Origin: Taxillus chinensis
Taxonomy: Eukaryota; Streptophyta; Magnoliopsida; Santalales; Loranthaceae
DNA length: 64,000 nucleotides
Direction of reading: 5' to 3'
NCBI GenBank assembly: GCA_023512835.1
Contig: CM042089.1
Coordinates: forward strand, 49,995,004 to 50,059,003
Translations under genes and position numbers: made by a program
The notes under the pieces: model-generated
Told to the model about the DNA's origin: nothing
Database searches by the model: none
Seen by the model: only the letters and a program-made list of their open reading frames with translations
Shown: positions 11,160-22,856 of the stretch, piece after piece
How positions within the stretch are numbered: position 1 is the stretch's first letter
Layout of the letters: each line of letters starts with the position of its first letter

Positions 11160-11222
11160 AGTGCTGAACGCATTCCGGAACTACAAGTTCCAAGGTTGTC
11201 TCTTTGGAATGTTTGTATAAAT
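11160..11222 (+). promoter_or_regulatory. Core promoter of copia A LTR
   Basis: TATAAAT at 11216-11222, preceded by TTCCGGAA and by an inverted repeat with GGAACT and AGTTCC arms three bases apart (near 11176-11190). The same arrangement recurs in element B with TATAAAT at 62094-62100. Confidence 0.6.
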
Positions 11223-11522
11223 ATTCATACTTGTACATTTGTGTGGCGTGAGCGAACGAGCCTGAATTAACCCTATGTATGCACAAGAGCTCAAAGATAT
11301 AATCTAGGCTAGTGTGTGAATCCTTTTGTAAACAGAGTGTAAGAGAGTCTTGCTTCTATTTTGTTGTAATTATCTCTTGATAATAAAACAAAATACTTCC
11401 ACTATCTGGTTATCTTTCGCAGTGATTCTATCACTTAACTAGATTAGTGTGGTGTCTTAAGAGATTAAAAAGAGTTTCGATAAGAGCTTATTCACCCCCC
11501 TCTAGGCTCCAAGGGACCATCA

Positions 11523-13408
11523 GACCTTCTACCCATCGACCTTCGACCCAACGACCTTTGACCCATTGACCGTTGACCTTCGACCCTGCTGACACTTTGG
11601 CCCGTTGACCTTCGCTGTTTGGCTTCTTTCGCTGGCTCTCACCCTAGCTACTCACGGGACATGTTTTAATGAGCTGGCCATCTGACAGAACCATTTTTCA
11701 GCGCATGTCGGTCACATGTGTTAAATGGAAACTTAAAAAAGGACAGTCACGAGCTGCACAGGTCGCCAGACCACCCGACCACGCATAGAATCTGGAAATA
11801 AAAATACTGCATCAATAATACAACATTAAATGCTGCAATCAATGCAATCCAGCAAAATCCTTTAAAATGTAGTCATCTGTTCAGGCGAAAGGAGTTCGAA
11901 AAAGAGAAAAACAGAGAGAGATTACGCCCAAGCTTCTTCCCTGCGCAAACAAAAAAAAAAGAGAGAGAGAGATCAGCCCCAGGAAAAAGAAGAGAAGGAT
12001 TGACACACAAAAAAATCGCCCAACTCTCTTCCTTTCCCAAAACCAAAATCGCCCCTCTTTCCCTCTTTCTTGTTTCAGCTCCCTTTTTCCCAGAAAACGA
12101 AAAACACAAAAGCAACCCAGTTCTGCCCCCTTCCTCTTACGTTTTCATCAAAAAAAAAAAGACATCGAAAAAAAAAAAACAATTCTTCTTCATTTCCCTA
12201 TTTCTTACGCCCACCTTCTTTATTCCCAGTCACCAAAAATCTCAAACCCAAAAAATACGTCACTCCAGTCCTCCAAATACTAGGAAATCTTTTTCACAAA
12301 TCTCATTACCAGATTTGTTGGTTCAATTGGAGCAGGTGACTATAGGCATGGACGGGATTCATGCAGTAGTCCGGTGTTCGAAGCTTTAAAGTCGGTTCTA
12401 TAATCCTAGTCGATATCTGTCATTTATTATTTCTTAGCTTATTTATCTTTATATTAGATGTAATTCTTAGTCTTTTCCTGTATATTTTCTTTCATTTTTT
12501 CAGTTGTTGTTCTGTGTTGTATTTCCCTTGTATTTCATTTTTTTTCTGTATATATTATATGCTGTAATATGTAAAGAATAGTAGTAAAAAAAAGTGAGAG
12601 CAAAAAAAAGGAATAAAAAAAAGCAAAAAGAGAGAGGGTGGCTTCGTTTTTTATGCTATTGTATGTCACAATCACATGATTCACGTTTTATTCGGATATG
12701 GATGTGTTTTGATATGGTCAATTCTTAAACAAAAAAAGACAACAAAAAAGGGGAACAAACAAAAAAACAAAAACAAAATGTTTCCACAAAATAGCTTCTG
12801 CAACGTTTTCAATAAAAGGTTTTTAAAATGTTTTCAAAAATGTCTCCTTAAAAAAAGAAAAACAAAACAAAAACAAAACGTTTCTTTTAGCAAAACACAA
12901 AAACCCATAAATGTTTTCTAACCCAAAAAACCAAAAAAAAAAAAGAAAAAACATATTTCCATTTTTTGGACTTCAAAATAAAACCAAAAACCAAAACAAA
13001 CCCCTAGGATCTCATTCCTTACTTCAAACAAAAAACCAAAACTTTTAGGATTCCCTTTAGAAATTTAGGGTAAATCCATTTTAACCATAACTTCAACAAA
13101 TAACTTAGTTAAATAAAAATTATAGACTTTTTAGGAAATTTAACCCCATCATGGCAGTACAAATAAAATAGAAAACCTCCTCCTCCGAAAAAAGATACCG
13201 AAAGGGCGTTGTAGGGGTACTAATCCTTCCCTACACGTAACCAACTCCTGAACCCTTCTCTGATAATGCAGACCACACCTTTAAACTACTCAAAGTAGAG
13301 GGTATCCAACTGTACCCCAAAAACAGTTGGTGGCGACTCTAAATTTTCTCACCATTGGTTTAGTTTGAGCCCACCCCAAACTGGCCCGGACGAAAACCGG
13401 TGATGACA
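11523..13408 (+). repeat. 5' LTR of G1, 3' part only
   Basis: Aligns along its length with the last 1.9 kb of the G1 3' LTR (about 29468-31357). It starts inside the GACCTTCGACCC array because copia A inserted there, and ends GTGATGACA just before the PBS. It holds purine-rich and poly-A stretches (11930-12180, 12580-12960) that give spurious Lys/Phe-rich open frames. Confidence 0.92.
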
Positions 13409-13410
13409 GC

Positions 13411-13428
13411 TGGCGACTCTGCTGGGGA
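13411..13428 (+). other. Primer-binding site of G1
   Basis: TGGCGACTCTGCTGGGGA starts two bases after the LTR end. Its complement ends in CCA like a tRNA 3' end. Tat/Ogre elements are known to use tRNA-Arg-like primers; the exact tRNA is not certain here. Confidence 0.82.
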
Positions 13429-14083
13429 CACTTGCTTACTTTAGAGAGTTAGGTCTAGAACTAGGATCAGGAGGTTATTTTAATTGAACTGTTGTATATA
13501 TTTAGCTGTCGTGATAAGCTGTTTTCTAGATATAATTGTGGTTTACTTATTTTTTATCTAATTGCCATTATAGTTGTTGTTTATCTTTAAACTGTGATTT
13601 ATTTATACGCTTTAACTACCATGATAGTTGTGCTTTACTGCTTTCACTAGTTGTTGCATCCATGCATAACCCTATACCCGGGTTTAGCACAATTTAAGTT
13701 AGCGAGGTTCAGTACAGTCCCCAGCGCGTTGATCATTATCCGCAATGGGGCCTCGGACTCCTTACTCAAGCTTGAGGTTCTTTTATGGCATGTCCTTTTA
13801 AGATCCCCCTCCGGTAAATCCCATGGTGTACGGAGCCCTCTATTGAGGAAGTTTGGGAACCAACGAATAAGATAGGTGTAGCAATAGAAGCCCATCAGGG
13901 GCAATGACCCACATGTTGTTTGCTCATTCCATGCCATGTTAACCTTTGTTTTGTAGGATAGTCCATAAGTCATCCCCTGCACATCTTATTTGCCTTACTA
14001 TTCTTTATCTTGTCTATTTGCCCTAATTTGTTTTAACTGCCATCCTAACCTGTCATCATGCATAACACGACATTCATATAGGC
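13429..14083 (+). other. G1 leader, no gene recognised
   Basis: About 650 bp between PBS and the first ORF. Open frames on either strand (13647-13982) have no recognisable features. Probably 5' untranslated RNA. Confidence 0.6.
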
Positions 14084-14567
14084 ATGGTAACTTTCAGCCA
14101 TCTCCTAAAAAGCCTTCAGGATAAAGAGGCTGTCACAGTGGTGGCCCAAGCATCTGGGGACATCCAACTTCGCCTTGGAGATTTTCCCCCAGAAGAAGCC
14201 CACAAAGTAGAACATATTATCATAGAAGATCAGGTGGACTACACTAAGGAGGTACAAACAATATGGAAGCAGTGGTTAGATGAAAGGAAAAACATATATA
14301 TACAACAGTTTGGGGATTTGCTCCATGTGACCGCCCTACTGGCCGATAAGGATATGCTTGAGGCAGCCATATATTTCTGGGAGCCTCAATGGCGGTGCTT
14401 TGACTTTAATGGCATAGATCTTGTTCCCACGATAGAAGAATACATAAGATTATTGGATATCACCGTGGAAAACAAAATGAAGATTTATCTACCGGGGCCC
14501 AGAAGATCATGTCGAAGGGCCTTTGCTGAGATAATGGGAAAGCCAACATGGGACTCACCGGCGGCCA
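14084..14567 (+). pseudogene. G1 extra ORF before gag, first part
   Basis: Starts MVTFSHLLKSLQDKEAV and is open until solo LTR S1 enters at 14568. Motifs (FGDLLHVTALLADKDMLEAA, FYFWEP-like IYFWEPQWRCF, LVPTIEEYIRLLDI) resemble the plant mobile-domain / DUF7745-type proteins common in plant transposons. In Tat/Ogre elements an ORF of unknown function stands before gag, matching this position. The remainder is at 16665-17047. Function unknown. Confidence 0.75.
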
Positions 14568-15192
14568 TGTAATGACCCGTGTTTGTGGTATGTACGAAGT
14601 TAACCACAGATGCCTTGTGAGTGGAAATTGTTGGGTTTTAGGAAGTTTCCTTCCCACACACTTTAGCTACAACACCTTGGATGTTGGTGCACAAGTTTGA
14701 GGCAAGAGATGAGCCCAAGAGGGGACTTTTGGGAGGTACACGTGACAAGTGATAACGTGCATTTATGCCTAGGAAGATGCTATTTGCATATACAGGCGCT
14801 TTTAGACTGTTTTGTCAGGTTTTGGAGATTTGTTTTGACCAAGTAGATGGCCTCAAATCAATTGGCGTGCAGAACAAAAGTGTCTTAGAATGATGTCCTC
14901 TACCTTCCACAGAAGTTTCAGAGCCAGAGGCCTTGAAAGCCAATTGGACCAATTGGCGTGCAAGCATTTTTCTGCATATCAGCCTTCTACATGATGCAAG
15001 GAAGCTTGGGGTAGAATTTCACAGCTTTTGGAGTTGCAAGTCAATTGGGGATATGGCGTGCAATAGGGCGTGCAGCCATATTTTTGTACGGTCACCTTGG
15101 TTTTGTTATTCTAATCATCTTTTCCCAAAGGACCATGTTGGAATTATGGATATTTTGGTGTGTATGGATGTGGGAAGGTCATAGCTTGTTCC

Positions 15193-15269
15193 ATCAAAAC
15201 TACGTCGTTTTGATGCTGGGATTCACTTAATCAAAACTACGTTGTTTTGATGTTGTGTTGTCTATATAA
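15193..15269 (+). promoter_or_regulatory. Paired palindromes plus TATA box in S1
   Basis: Two elements with arms ATCAAAAC and GTTTTGAT around TACGTC (15193-15214; second 15230-15251 with one change). TATATAA follows at 15263-15269. The same layout occurs in both G2 LTRs. Confidence 0.7.
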
Positions 15270-15322
15270 GGAGGAGAAGCCCTCTGTTTTAGGTTTTAGG
15301 ATTTGTTGTTCCACCAGCCGTC

Positions 15323-15324
<2 letters not shown>

Positions 15325-15361
<37 letters not shown>
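15325..15361 (+). repeat. (GA)n microsatellite in S1
   Basis: Pure alternating GA run downstream of the TATA box. Shorter, interrupted GA runs stand at the same place in the G2 LTRs (33113-33139, 40411-40438). Confidence 0.9.
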
Positions 15362-15365
<4 letters not shown>

Positions 15366-15932
15366 AGGAGAGCTTCTGGTGGCTGCCGGAGCATCTTGCG
15401 TGGGTGGTCGGAGTCTTGCGTGGAAGTGGGAGTAGGAGGACATACAAGGTAGGGGTTCTGTTCTTCCTAAATCCTCCTCTGTTCTAGGGTTCTAGGGTAG
15501 ATTATGGATTATACCTGTTTATATATATATATATATATATGTAATCCATATGGGTGTGATCTCCTATATGGATGTTGGCCTTCAATGGCAGTTTTTGATG
15601 TATTCTGGTGTTGGATGGTGAGTGCATATTAAGTGTTCGATAAAATGTCTGTGTGAATATGTCTGTGTGAATATGCCTAGTATGTGTTTGATAATATGCC
15701 TGTGTGGCTGGGTTTGTGGGTTTGTGAATGTATGCATGTTAAGCGTTTGGTAAAATACCTGTGAGACTCTGTATGTCAAGTGTTTGATTTTATGCCTGAT
15801 TGGCTGTGCGAACTAAGTGTTTAGTATTATGCCTGTGAAAGTGTGTATGCTACGTGTTTGGTTTAATGCCTGTGTGACCTTGTATGCTGTGCTTGTGGAA
15901 CCCGGTGGCTGTGGAAGCCCGGGACTGGAACT

Positions 15933-16199
15933 GTTAGCCCGTGTGGCTAGGCCTACATGGCTGTGGATATGTTAGCTCGTGTGGCTAAGCCTGAGTGGCC
16001 GTGGATATGTTAGCCCGTGTGGCTAAGCCTGAGTGGCCGTGGATATGTTAGCCCGTGTGGCTAAGCCTATATGGCCGTGGAAATGTTAGCCCGTGTGGCT
16101 AAGCCTTAGTGGCTGTGGATATGTTAGCCCGTGTCGCTAAGCCTGAGTGGCTGTGGATATGTTAGCCTATATGGCTAAGCCTGTATGGCTGTGGATATG
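15933..16199 (+). repeat. 38-bp minisatellite in S1
   Basis: Seven copies starting at 15933, 15971, 16009, 16047, 16085, 16123 and 16161, an exact 38-bp period. Units carry GTTAGCCCGTGTGGCTAAGC with small changes. A looser array with GTGTTTGATAATATGCC segments precedes it at 15600-15890. Confidence 0.9.
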
Positions 16200-16664
16200 T
16201 GTGTGCCATGTGATTGTGGAACACAACCTGTTTATATCTTACTGTCACTACACTGCACCTGTACACACCCTCATGTAGACGCTAGGAGCATGGGATGGGT
16301 TGGGGAGACATGATCCCTACTGAGCTGTGGTTGCTCACCCCTCCCTCTATGTTATGTTTTCTTTCAGGAACATACAGGCGTTGGGTGGGACCCCAAGGTG
16401 GAAGACCTTATTTACTTTACTGTCTTTCATTTATGTTATTTTGTGGGAGTTGATGTAACCCCAGTGGGGAGATATTGTAAGGTGGAGTTTAATGTAATAA
16501 AAACATATTTTGGACACATTTGTTATGTTTAGACTCAATAAATATAAGATTGGTCTCTGAATATAAAATGTGAAGTGTATGTTGTATTCTAATCCCTTTA
16601 TCCAACTTGGGTAAAGGGAGGGTCACGTTCCGGTCTCCTCGGGTTAGAAATCCGGGGCGTGACA

Positions 16665-17047
16665 GGCCACAACCTATGGTGGGCGGGAATATCTTCCCTG
16701 GGAAACAATCAAAGAAATGATACAGACCGCAATAGAAGTAGGGGCACACAAATTGCTGACACTAGTTATATATGGGCTAGTCATTTTCCCGAGGATACCA
16801 GCCCACATCGATGGAGCAATTGTAGATTTGGTCCAGCAGGTGCTCAAAGGATGTGACCCTACTCCTGCTATCTTGGCCGAAACCATTCGATCTCTTACTT
16901 ATCTGAGGAGTAAAGGGTCGGGACAGTTCATGGGGTGCCTACCTTCAGATCCAAAGGCTAGAAGCATCTCTAGAAGGAGCTCTTCAGAGGTTGCAGCTGA
17001 GGGAAAAACAAGTAGAGACCATATTAAAGCAGGTGAGTGACCGCTCT
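16665..17047 (+). pseudogene. G1 extra ORF before gag, second part
   Basis: Continues the ORF interrupted by S1: one GGCCA copy removed, the frame runs on (GGREYLPWETIKEM, VIYGLVIFPRIPAHIDGAIV, IRSLTYLRSKG). A frame change occurs near 16930-16950, after which a coiled-coil tail is readable (RLEASLEGALQRLQLREKQV). Solo LTR S2 then enters at 17048 and about 40 more tail codons may lie after 19460. Function unknown. Confidence 0.75.
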
Positions 17048-19460
17048 TGTCACGCCCCCAAATTCCAGGCAACCCGGAACTAGGAACATGACTTCCCCTT
17101 GCCCGCACCCGATAGGTCAAGGGGTTGGTGACTAGCACCAACAGAGACTACACCGTGGGTGCTGTCTCAAATATGCAACCCTGTACAGTCATACATCAAG
17201 GGTAATCCTGTACTTTCCCATACATCATCATGCATACAATAAGTCAAACAGTCATACAAACATCACATCACAAACAGTATGCAAATATAACTGTCCACGG
17301 ACTCATGTCCGGGATACAAACATAATACAATACACAATACAGAATACAGTACTGTATCATACATCAGAGTAGTGGGCACGTCCTCCTGGAAGAAAGTCCT
17401 CCACTAGTCTCGGGTCACACCTGAAAAAGGTAAACAACAAGTAGGGGTGAGCGACAAGCTCAGTAGGTGACCCTAACACTCCACATCATGCAGACATACA
17501 AGTCTATACTACATGCTCTGTGTACTCGTGCACTGTGTAGTGTGCACAATCATCAGGACTCAGCCTGCAAACAAACATCAGGACCTAGCCTGCCCACACA
17601 GGACAGCTTGTCCACGATCCTCAACAGGATCCCAGCTCAGGGCACTCAGCCCTACCACAGCGCTATATGCCCGGACACAGTCGCCACACCGGCCTGCCAT
17701 CGGTGCATATGCCTGCCATGTCAACCACATAGCACCATTGGTGCATCACGGTAAGAACCCAGACAAGTCACGGAATCCATGCCCCAATACCTCACACCAA
17801 CATACTAACATTAGTATGGCATGTCATTCTCAACATTTCCTTTGGAACTGTAGCCAGTCTTCACAAGTAAATCCTCAATCCTTGATTTGTGAAGGAAGTA
17901 CCCATAGTAGCTATTTTCTTGAAATTAAAAGTCCCGGCATTAGGTTCCCATAGCATAAATAAGATAATCTGATTTTTGGGGATTTTTCTGAGATGTCTAA
18001 CCCCACTTTCCAAAAATTCACCACTACGAACTTTTAGGTTTTTCCGAGATTTTACACTAAAACCCAATTTTCACATTTTGAAATAGTGGGAATTAATTTT
18101 TCTAGTATTTTTCTTTGAATCCAAATGGGGGGTATTTCGTTATTTACATAGTAACTTAAGTATCATACTTAAAATGTGTAGATGGGTATAGGTTACTATG
18201 TAAATAGGTCCAGTCCAGTGCTGTTGCACTGCCTCGTAGCTTCAGGACTGCGACTCGTAGCGCGGCACTGCACCGTAGCGGGAGCTGTGACTCGTAGCAG
18301 CGCGCCTCGAAGACTCGAAGCGGGTCTTCGATCTTCGACCTTCGGACTACGATCCTACGAACTACGGACTTCGAACCTTCGAACCTTCGAACTACTGGTC
18401 TACGAACTATGAACCTTCGACCTACGAACCTACGAACTACGACCCTACGAACTACGAACCTTCGAGCTACGAACTACGGGTCTACGAACTACGACCCTAC
18501 GACCCAGAATTTCGGGTCTACGTACTACGACCCAGGAACGCGCCCAGGGTACTGTTCATCGTCGTTTTTGCCTGTTCTTCGTCTGGAACGCGCCCAGAAA
18601 CCCCCAGACACGCACAAACACGCATCCTACGCAATGATTACGATATTTACCTCGTAAGGCGTTCAGAACGCCTCTAAAACGCAAGGAAGCAACAGAAACA
18701 CGCATCAAATTCCAGATTTCTAGAAATCTAGCTCTAAACCCAAATTTCCATGGTTGACTTATCAACCCTCACGAAAAACACAATTAATTAACCCCAAAAT
18801 CACAGAAACCTATATCCACAATGATATAAAACCGTTCTTAACCACAAATCTTATATTAAACCATTAGATTTAACCCAAAATTGGTTTTCCCCAAATTCTA
18901 GGGTTCATGCTCAATTTCAAAAATCATGATAAATTCGTGCATACCAAGCATAGAATCAAGATAAGAAGTTCAAGGACACCTACCTGGAATGATTCTTAAT
19001 GTTCTAACGAGCTCAAAACGCCCCAAATCGAAGGCTCCAAGCTTCCTTCTATTTCTCTCTCTAAGCTCTCCAACGTAGATGCAGAAACGCTAAAACGTAA
19101 CGTGGAAGCTCTCTTTCCCCCTATTTGTATTTCTGCCAATCAACTGACCTAGTCAACCATTGACCCAGTCAATAATTGACCTCCAAGGCCCCGAACTCCA
19201 AATTGAGTCAAACTACAGTCAAAACGCTCGAAATGACGAGCACAATACTAGACTGATATTAGTACACCCAAATGACCGCTCAAACGCAAAGTCAACCAAT
19301 AGACCCCGAAAAGTCAACAATCGGGTCAAACGGGGCCCCGACTCGGAATCGGGCGCAAGTACAGTCAAAATGCTCACATCGACGACTACACTACCGTCCA
19401 GATAGTTACATTCCCATAGAATGACTATCTCTCAAAACTACCCAAATACAAGTCTTTACA
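17048..19460 (-). mobile_element. Solo LTR S2 (gypsy, same family as LTR D)
   Basis: 2413 bp. Reads TGTCACGCCCCC to GTCTTTACA on +, so the element strand begins TGTAAAGAC and ends GGGGCGTGACA. Flanks GCTCT (17043-17047) and GCCCT (19461-19465) are a 5-bp duplication with one mismatch. No internal region. It matches both parts of LTR D (55298-55385 and 58537-60568). Termini resemble G2 and S1, suggesting a related chromovirus-type family, but the interiors differ. Confidence 0.88.
18290..18545. repeat. CG-containing short tandem array in S2
   Basis: Runs of CTACGAAC, CTTCGAAC and CTACGACC-type units with a period of 7-8 bp. Comparable arrays are in the G1, copia C and LTR D sequences. Confidence 0.85.
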
Positions 19461-19760
19461 GCCCTAGAGGAAGAGGCGCCGTGCTACTTAGGAGATGACT
19501 GGAAGAGTGCCTTAAGATCATGTAGTGATAGCTTTCATTTTACATGGCATTTCAGCATTGAATGTTTGTATTGTGTGTTTGGTTTATAATAAAGTTTGTT
19601 TTTCTAACCCTCTGCATATACATTCCATGCATACATGCATATCAAAAAAAAAAATGAAATAAAAGTTCCCTTGTACCCAGGTGGGTAGCAGACTTTCTCC
19701 AGGATTGCGCACTCTTACAATCTCAGATCTCGCCGCAATCAGGTATCACAACCACAACCA
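19461..19760 (+). other. G1 spacer between extra ORF and gag
   Basis: Begins with the end of the extra ORF (to about 19530), then an AT-rich stretch with a poly-A run at 19646-19656. Just before gag the frame reads YNLRSRRNQ, a motif often found at plant gypsy gag starts, so gag may begin before 19761. Confidence 0.5.
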
Positions 19761-22016
19761 ATGGAAGACGAAGCAGAGAACAGACTCGTGGGTTTAGAAC
19801 AATCACAACAAGCCCTGCAGGGGCAAATGGCATTGATGATGGATATGCTCACCAAGCTGACTGAAGAAAGAGAAAGAATCTCGGCAAGAGGAACCCCGAC
19901 AGGGGGAACTACCAATCACCATCAAGAGCAGGGGCAAGAAGCAGTTCAACCACCCAATCTGGCTCCGAGCTAGGCACCCACCTATCATCCTACTATGGCA
20001 CAACCCCCAACTCCAAATCCAACTCATTTCACTATGCCCGCATCGGGACATACAATGGAGGTAATGGGTTCTCCAGCCCCGAAGGAGGACATTGAGTCCC
20101 CTACTCTAAGACGACTAGAGGAAAGATTGAAAGCCGTAGAAGGCATCGATAGCTATGGCATGACCAGCCCACAAGACTTATGTCTAGTCCCTGGAGTGGT
20201 GCTGCCACCAAAGTTCAAAATGCCAGAGTTTGAGAAGTTCAACGGGACCCGGTGTCCAAAGACACATTTGGCCATGTACTATCAAAAGATGGCTGCCTAT
20301 GCTGGTGAAGACAAGCTCCTTATGCATTGTTTCCAGGAAAGCTTAACCGGGGCATCCCTTCGCTGGTACTTTTAGCTAAATGGAAACCGCATCAAGACAT
20401 GGAAGGAATTGGTTACCTCCTTCTTGGCGCATTACAAACATGTCACCGAACTGGTGTTGGATCGACTAACCCTGCAGTCTTTGGAAAAGAGATCCGACGA
20501 AAGCTTCAAGGATTATGCACGGAGATGGAGCGAGACTACGGTGGAGGTCCAACCTCCCCTTACAGAAAGAGAACTCACTACTCTTTTTATCAACACACTA
20601 AAAAGCGTATACTACGAGAAGTTGATAGGTAACGTCTTCAACAGCTTTGCAGACTTGGTTGCATCCGGTGAACGTGTAGAAAGTGGAATTAAAGGAGGAA
20701 AGCTAAAGGGTGATGTAGTTGAGGCATCAAAATGGTTTCAACCACCAACAAAAAAGAAGGAAAATGAAACCAACCTGGTATACCCATCGCACCCGCCAAT
20801 ACAACCAACATTCCACCAAGCACTAGGGTGCTATAGAGGGACACCAGTAGTTGCCTATGCTGCACCTGCACCACCTCCCCAATTCATACCATACTTACTG
20901 CAAGGAGGGGTCCCATTTCAATATTCAATGGTACCTAACTCATTTCAACCGAGAGCGCCATACCTAGAGCAACCAAGGCCAGTAACTCAGGAAGGACCAG
21001 GAGCCTCATTCCAAGGACAGGGGCAACCGAGGGCCCAGACCCAGCAAGCCGGAGCGAATTTGGCTTCTCGTCGACCACGACAAGAGTTTGACCCAATTCC
21101 AATGACTTATGCAGAATTATACCCCAAGCTCTTAGAGGCAAGGATGGTAACCCCTATACCCTTGGGAGAAATAAAGACTCCTCCCCCGGCCTGGTACAAG
21201 CCAGATGCCAGATGTGAATATCATGCAGGTGGAGCTGGACATGATATCGAAAATTATATAACATTCAAGAGGAAGGTTCAGGCATTGAAGGATGCAAAGT
21301 GGCTAGACTTTTATGCACTAACTGGGACACCAAATGTGAACAACAATCCTCTCCCAGAACACTCCAACAATATCGCTAGTATCGAGAATGATGGACGCCT
21401 GGAGAGGGTCTCCCAAGTACAAATGGAGAAAACATATTTATTTACTCTGTTACAGGAACATGGCTATATACTTGCTAAAGACACGCCAGAGGCAGGAAAA
21501 GGAACAGATGGGGAAAAACAATGCCCTTATCACAAGATGTCATGGGGACATGACATTGCAGAATGTAGGGAGTTTTCCGAGGTGGTGCAAAAACTCATGG
21601 ACCAAAGAATGATCGAATTCTCCAAAGAAGAGATAGACAGTCGAAGCCACATGATCCAAGGAGACATGTCATACAAACCGTCATGGGTGCCAACACCCCT
21701 TGTCTTGAATGTTAAGACTCCAGAAACCCCGCAATTGCCTCATGGAATTACGCCTCTCACTATACGTGTTCCTGCCCCTTTCCCTTACAAGACAGACAAA
21801 GCAGTCCCATGGAATTATAGATGTGAAGTAGTCCAAGGAGCCACCACAGCAGAAAAGAAGACCATGAGCGGTCGGGCATATGCCCTTGATATGGCTGACA
21901 AAGCAAGGAAGGAAAAAGCTGTAGAACCAGACATTGGGCCAACACTGGAGGCAACAAGGAAAAGAACACCAATCACTGAAGAAGAGACCATGGAATTTTT
22001 AAAACTCATGAAATAG
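19761..22016 (+). pseudogene. gag: G1 gag
   Basis: Begins MEDEAENRLVGLEQSQQALQ with a short coiled coil. The retrotransposon gag domain is readable from about 20190 (VLPPKFKMPEFEKFNGTRCP; FQESLTGASLRWYF; WKELVTSFLAHYKHV; FINTLKSVYYEKLIGN). Two degenerate zinc-knuckle-like motifs follow (CEYHAGGAGHDIENYITFK; CPYHKMSWGHDIAECREF). Breaks: TAG 19971-19973 and TAG near 20373, each read across by the next open part; the 20409-22016 part is open for 535 codons. Forms the particle and packages RNA. Confidence 0.9.
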
Positions 22017-22856
22017 AGCGAGTATAATATTGTGGATCAGCTAAGTCGACAACTGGCTCGCATCTCTTTGCTCTCATTAATGATGGATTTCCAACCTCAC
22101 CGGGAAGCACTGCTGAAAGTTCTCAGCCAGGCCTATGTTCCACTGACTATCTCAGTGGCGAATGTTGATGGAATCGCCAGTAACCTCATTATGAACAATG
22201 TCATCAGCTTTGGAGATGACGAGCTGTCCCAGGAAGGAAAGGGGCATATAAAGGCTTTGGACATCATAGTCAAATGTAAAGAGCACACCATAGCTCAAGT
22301 ACTTATCGATAATGGCTCTGCCTTGAACATTATGCCCTTACATATACTACAACAATTGCCGGTCGACGCATCCTATATGCGCCCTTGTACAATGAAGGTA
22401 CGAGCATTCGATGGAGGCAAACGTGATGTGGTGGGAACTCTGGACATTCTACTCCTAATTGGGCCAGTGACTTTTATGGTGGAATTTCAGGTGATGGACA
22501 TTACGCCATATTACAGCTGTTTGTTGGGAAGACCTTGGATCCACATGGTAGGGGTAGTGCCGTCAAGCCTCCACCAAAAGATGAAATTTGTGATGGGAGA
22601 CCAACTTATTTGCATCTCTGGAGAGACAAGTTTCCTCGTCATCAAGCCGGTATCAGTTCCTTATGTTGAGAACAACGAAGATGTACCAGAATGCTCTTAT
22701 CGGGCGTTTGAGATGGTGAATGTCACTTCTACCCCAACCCATTGTCTTTCGAAGGCTGGAAGAATGGTTGCAGCTACCATAATCAAGCAAGGGTACAAAC
22801 CAGGGCAAGGATTAGGCCCAAAAGCACAAGGAAACCAGAAACTATTGACCATTTGA
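22017..22856 (+). pseudogene. pro: G1 aspartic protease with G-patch motif
   Basis: Protease core VLIDNGSALNIMP near 22297-22335 has Asn after the catalytic Asp, a DNGS form common in Tat/Ogre proteases, and the flap-side motif LLGRPWIH near 22523. After the protease, residues about 245-270 (KQGYKPGQGLGPKAQGNQKL) fit the glycine-rich G-patch, a nucleic-acid binding motif also found behind some retroviral proteases. It is 274 codons open to TGA 22854-22856, separated from gag by a stop at 22014-22016. It may be intact as a domain but is not fused to RT. Confidence 0.85.

Larger units (their letters stand above)
1..11522 (+). mobile_element. Ty1/copia retrotransposon A (Sirevirus-like), 5' LTR outside window
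   Basis: Order PBS remnant, gag with zinc knuckle, PR, INT, RT, RNase H, long accessory ORF, polypurine tract, 3' LTR. INT before RT is the copia order. A tRNA-Met type PBS, multiplied PPT-like motifs after pol, a large gag and a long ORF after pol fit the Sirevirus group; that lineage call is inference. The same family recurs at 61178-64000 (element B) with matching LTR and gag. Downstream flank is the interior of the G1 gypsy LTR, so A inserted into G1. The 5' LTR lies just upstream of base 1, so the TSD (3' side starts GACCT at 11523) cannot be verified. Confidence 0.93.
10165..11522 (+). repeat. 3' LTR of copia A (TGTTGG...CCATCA)
   Basis: 1358 bp from TGTTGGATCAA to GGGACCATCA, with TG/CA ends. 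Homologous to the 1227 bp LTR at 61178-62404; the length difference is mainly in the internal tandem array. It contains a TATA box and the conserved end TTCACCCCCC-TCTAGGCTCC. Downstream sequence is G1 LTR interior. Confidence 0.93.
14568..16664 (+). mobile_element. Solo LTR S1 (gypsy, related to G2)
   Basis: 2097 bp from TGTAATGACCCG to GGGGCGTGACA, flanked by perfect 5-bp duplications GGCCA (14563-14567 and 16665-16669). No internal region is present, so it is a solo LTR left by LTR-LTR recombination. It shares its ends, paired palindromes, TATA region and (GA)n leader with the G2 LTRs but is longer. It contains (TA)n at 15520-15541 and a 38-bp minisatellite. Confidence 0.93.

Noticed and set aside
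11523..11620. GACCTTCGACCC repeats at 11523 as a separate satellite
   Set aside because: The same array is internal to the G1 3' LTR (29395-29575), so it is LTR sequence exposed by the copia insertion.
13647..13982. 111-codon minus-strand frame in the G1 leader
   Set aside because: No motif or homology recognised; it lies between PBS and first ORF, where untranslated leader is expected.
15520..15541. (TA)n run as a possible promoter
   Set aside because: A pure dinucleotide repeat downstream of the conserved TATA box at 15263; microsatellite is the simpler reading.
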